Shown: one piece after another, positions 8,901 through 10,489 of the stretch | How the letters are laid out: every line of letters starts with the position of its first letter | Numbering within the stretch: the first letter of the stretch is position 1 | Assembly: GCA_015055785.1 (NCBI GenBank) | Contig: SVHQ01000046.1 | Location: forward strand, 1-10,489 | Length of the DNA: 10,489 nucleotides | Direction of reading: 5' to 3' | Origin: Clostridiales bacterium | Lineage (GTDB): Bacteria > Bacillota_A > Clostridia > Christensenellales > Borkfalkiaceae | Notes under the pieces: generated by a model | The model's input: the letters and a program-made list of their open reading frames with translations, nothing else | What the model was told of the DNA's origin: nothing | The model's database searches: none | Made by a program: the position numbers and the translations under genes

Positions 8901-10489
8901 TCATACGCAAAGAGAAATCCTTTGCACCATATACGTTAAAGTGGGGGTTAAGATCCATTCTCGTTTCAAATTCTTTGAAAGACATACCGTTGATTTCAAT
9001 TTTATCCAACAGGTTGGTCTTCGTCAAGATGCTTGCATCAAGCTCCTTCGTCCCCGTGCTATCCAACTCAGAAAGCGTAAAGCTAAGGAAGGTCCCATTA
9101 TGTCCAAAATGGATACCAGTAACCGTCGTTGCGATTTCTTCAAACGCCGTTGCTTGTTCCGTAAATTTCGCCGTAAGGGTCAAATCAGCAGTGATGAGCG
9201 TAGAGAAATCAAATTTCGTTTCCCCATCATACCAACCGTTGAATACGTATTCCACGTCGAACGTTCCCGCTTTCGTGGGGTTGGTTGCAGGTGCAGTCGT
9301 TACCGTATCAAGCTCAACCTCTTGCGCATCAAACGTAGTGCCGTCTTCGTTCAAATAGGTAACGGTGCGAGTCGATTGTCTTACCGCGATAGACTTTATC
9401 CACATTTCTCCTGCCGTACCACCGCTTTGTAATTTTACAACGGAAATAAAGTCATATGCGGAAGAAGATAAGTCAAGGGACAAAGTTTGCCAAGTCCCGT
9501 CCGTCTCTATATTTGTCCAATGATCCTTATAAATATATTGGCTGGTCCATGCACTATCTCTCAACGAGTTTCCGCCCGATACCGAAACAATAATCGGGTC
9601 GTTTGCGCTCGTTTTATAAGTAATATCTAAATATAATGATTCGCCGATATACAGGTTATCCATACCCGCAGGTCCGCGATAGAACATTGCAGGCGCCTGC
9701 GCAAGGTCGGCAACAATCGCACCTTCCGTAGAATCATAGCTACCCTTTACCCAAGCATTGTTGAGATAAGTATTTGCTACCGACTCATTTGACAAATCGA
9801 TTTTGGTCGTGGGTACAAAAGACGTATATTTTGCCGTCAACGTCAAATCAGCTGTGATAGGCGTAGAGAAATCGAATTTCGTTTCCCCGTTATACCAGCC
9901 GTCAAATACGTATGCCGCATTCGGCGTAGCCTCTTTGGTCGGATTTTCAGCGGGAGCGGAAACGGTTTTATTCGGTTCTGCTTTTGCCGTCGCGTATGTT
10001 TCGCCTTCATTTTCAAAGGTTATGGTATATTCCACCTTCTTTACTTCGATGGATTTGATATACATTTCGCCGGCCGTATTCCCATCGCCTGCCTGTAATT
10101 TAATAACGGAAAGGAAATCGTAGGCAAAAGCGCTGATGTCAATCGATAAGGTTGCCCACTGACCGCTTGTCATACTTCTTTGCACGTCTTTCCAAGCTTC
10201 AAGTCCCTGCGTCCAATCACTCCCGTTCTTACTAGTGGAACCAAACAAAAGCACAATCAACGGTTGGTTTGTAGATTCACCGCGGATCTGATAGGTGATT
10301 TCCAATGTGTTCGCATCGCCAACGTAAAGATTTTCCATTCCCGCAGGTCCGCGATAGAACATTGCAGGTGCCTGCGCAAGATCTGCAACAATCGCCCCTT
10401 CCGTCGAATCATAACTACCCTTTACCCAACTATTATTGATATAGGTATTTGCCAATGCTTCATTCGACAAATCAATCTTGGTTTCAGGA
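5965..10489 (-). CDS. Large extracellular multidomain protein with carbohydrate-binding-like and InlB-type repeats (5' end off window)
   Basis: The frame is open from the window edge to the stop at 5965, about 1,507 residues, with signal peptide and start outside. An internal TTG at 10470 is not a start: it falls inside a repeat unit (TKIDLSNEALANTY, starting at 10482) whose second copy also begins TKIDLSNE. Numbering from that TTG codon: beta-sandwich carbohydrate-binding-like modules at 1-144 and 222-364; Listeria-Bacteroides (InlB B-type) repeats at 148-216 and 368-437, with VFDGWYNGETKFDFSTPITA and VFNGWYDGETKFDFSTLITA; two diverged modules sharing a QFPS core at about 450-580 and 620-750; a TSGIRFTTHV...YGTLIVPTDYL module at about 754-950; and an unrecognised region at about 985-1501 rich in aromatic and acidic residues. 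No LPXTG, SLH or C-terminal membrane segment is visible, so any wall attachment must be N-terminal. The location suggests polysaccharide binding or breakdown at the cell surface; enzymatic activity is not shown. Confidence 0.9.
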   Translation of the reverse strand, partial: PETKIDLSNEALANTYINNSWVKGSYDSTEGAIVADLAQAPAMFYRGPAGMENLYVGDANTLEITYQIRGESTNQPLIVLLFGSTSKNGSDWTQGLEAWKDVQRSMTSGQWATLSIDISAFAYDFLSVIKLQAGDGNTAGEMYIKSIEVKKVEYTITFENEGETYATAKAEPNKTVSAPAENPTKEATPNAAYVFDGWYNGETKFDFSTPITADLTLTAKYTSFVPTTKIDLSNESVANTYLNNAWVKGSYDSTEGAIVADLAQAPAMFYRGPAGMDNLYIGESLYLDITYKTSANDPIIVSVSGGNSLRDSAWTSQYIYKDHWTNIETDGTWQTLSLDLSSSAYDFISVVKLQSGGTAGEMWIKSIAVRQSTRTVTYLNEDGTTFDAQEVELDTVTTAPATNPTKAGTFDVEYVFNGWYDGETKFDFSTLITADLTLTAKFTEQATAFEEIATTVTGIHFGHNGTFLSFTLSELDSTGTKELDASILTKTNLLDKIEINGMSFKEFETRMDLNPHFNVYGAKDFSLRMRAADSLDDFNRIVVRQGAQFPSLAYVNGTAKTCYTVSEDVEFIVYHDGTIINVNYLAESCITVTDVAYGLVADTANFLIFNVEGSDYPAFSDATNVAGIEYAELAAIKFFDNITLKGTIYLGAETVAEATFAQILAANNGAGSVEPLLNHYYTPNYGYTYSFAIRVPHSGTMSEITSVLIAANTQFPSYQKFIANNTDYDYRLINTVATTFMFDAESGKFVEASELETLDLWMEKGASVRVAKSATYDGEGNITGYETSGIRFTTHVSKAQLDALNQGIENDVYKSVAYGTLIVPTDYLFGGDFTHAWLEANCAYLDIPSTGWIYEGAEYSSYYGSIVNLNETNLARKFSGIGYIQITYADDSVKYFYAPYLTSYARTAEYVAKAAIADRNATQTDKYSELVEEDGNYSPYTAAQRNFLTVYLVNAPKSAISAEKMAEINAAIGNLDAGATTTVTLDNSEPLSGAYIQFDYSLAVDMIATLTYSNESGSITVNEDVYLFHKDSTYKQFLDVFRSNGAGYGISPTAVYLHSISFKNVGTQGTTAADQITTVAAQDRRIYDTELQQYLTRYLADGSNITVGAHLGLGGALTYLAKSGLAEYSKDESSSWFGSKYGRIEIGTDSANADTVYRTGADSLPKSLGGNGVNLINNYDVGRQIQQAYYADVAESEYTKAQYGAKGYEKPWPYNPVQAGDQYNNTSQIIDYEINTTDYYLYVKCRPLDWAQNNVTTKSYMENWYRLNADGTLRVDNNFVEWTGYNDLGGYHTNELPAVYLSQPMNYYVSNLSTDKAQAWTGDLTFNNQVGTWSDPSLSDYAPVHQGNGANTTLPYGNHENWFAWATGGTMDSIGVGVYIPNTAMFTSGRAATTTAFGESGQSTTKMIYQLNRNANVTSSNYCNQLHKKDLLSNMDPVEYEYMSCYVQNTSYTAPSIAFKMENYVPLTYSYVVAVDTISNMRSTFQALEQAGSLRNEGFDAWDRNDK
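9160..9807 (-). repeat. Second copy of the carbohydrate-binding-like + InlB tandem unit
   Basis: Begins TKIDLSNESVANTYLNN and ends at the LTAKFTE of the second InlB-type repeat. It aligns with the unit at 9808-10482, with near-identical blocks such as VKGSYDSTEGAIVADLAQAP. The two DNA copies differ largely at synonymous positions in the conserved blocks, which suggests an older duplication under protein-level constraint. Confidence 0.85.
9808..10482 (-). repeat. First visible copy of the carbohydrate-binding-like + InlB tandem unit
   Basis: A 225-residue (675-base) unit beginning TKIDLSNEALANTYINN: a beta-sandwich module with the block MFYRGPAGMENLYVG, then an InlB-type repeat ending LTAKYTSF. 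The next unit starts exactly one period later. More copies may lie beyond position 10489. Confidence 0.85.

Noticed and set aside
10468..10470. TTG at 10470 as start of the surface protein
   Set aside because: It falls within repeat TKIDLSNE, which continues upstream in the same frame to the window edge. The real start is outside.

Overview
The window looks like part of a carbohydrate-use locus from a low-to-moderate GC Gram-positive anaerobe, probably an uncultured gut Clostridia (Bacillota) lineage. The reasons are AGGAG-type ribosome sites, a lipobox-bearing solute-binding protein, a large secreted protein with Listeria-Bacteroides (InlB-type) repeats, and a CUT1-type sugar transporter with no ATPase gene in view. 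The lineage is inferred from gene style only. All four genes lie on the minus strand, so the biological order runs from high to low coordinates.

Layout in transcription order. (1) 10489-5965: the 3' part of a very large extracellular multidomain protein. Its start lies beyond the window. It carries two tandem copies of a carbohydrate-binding-like module plus an InlB-type repeat, then several Clostridia-style surface modules, then a ~500-residue C-terminal region of unrecognised fold that may be catalytic. (2) 5964-5783: intergenic region with a strong, apparently bidirectional terminator (5906-5940), a sigma-A-type promoter (5832-5859), and a perfect 8-3-8 palindrome (5804-5822) just after the predicted transcription start, likely a repressor operator. 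(3) 5782-3746: a cytoplasmic GH42 beta-galactosidase with an intact zinc-cysteine cluster and both catalytic glutamates. (4) 3700-1967: a lipoprotein sugar-binding protein. (5) 1966-1906: a short gap containing a 9-bp hairpin. (6) 1905-1, running off the window: an unusual ABC permease. It is a MalF/UgpA-type permease domain preceded by a membrane-anchored, extracytoplasmic beta-propeller-like domain of about 410 residues.

Working model (inference): the large secreted protein binds and perhaps cleaves a galactose-containing polysaccharide. The lipoprotein and the propeller-permease import the oligosaccharides, and the GH42 enzyme removes terminal galactose (or arabinopyranose) inside the cell. 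The promoter and operator would make the last three genes an inducible operon. The second permease is expected just beyond position 1. The propeller-permease fusion and the unassigned C-terminal domain of the secreted protein are the most novel items. No RNA genes, CRISPR arrays, transposons or att sites were seen.
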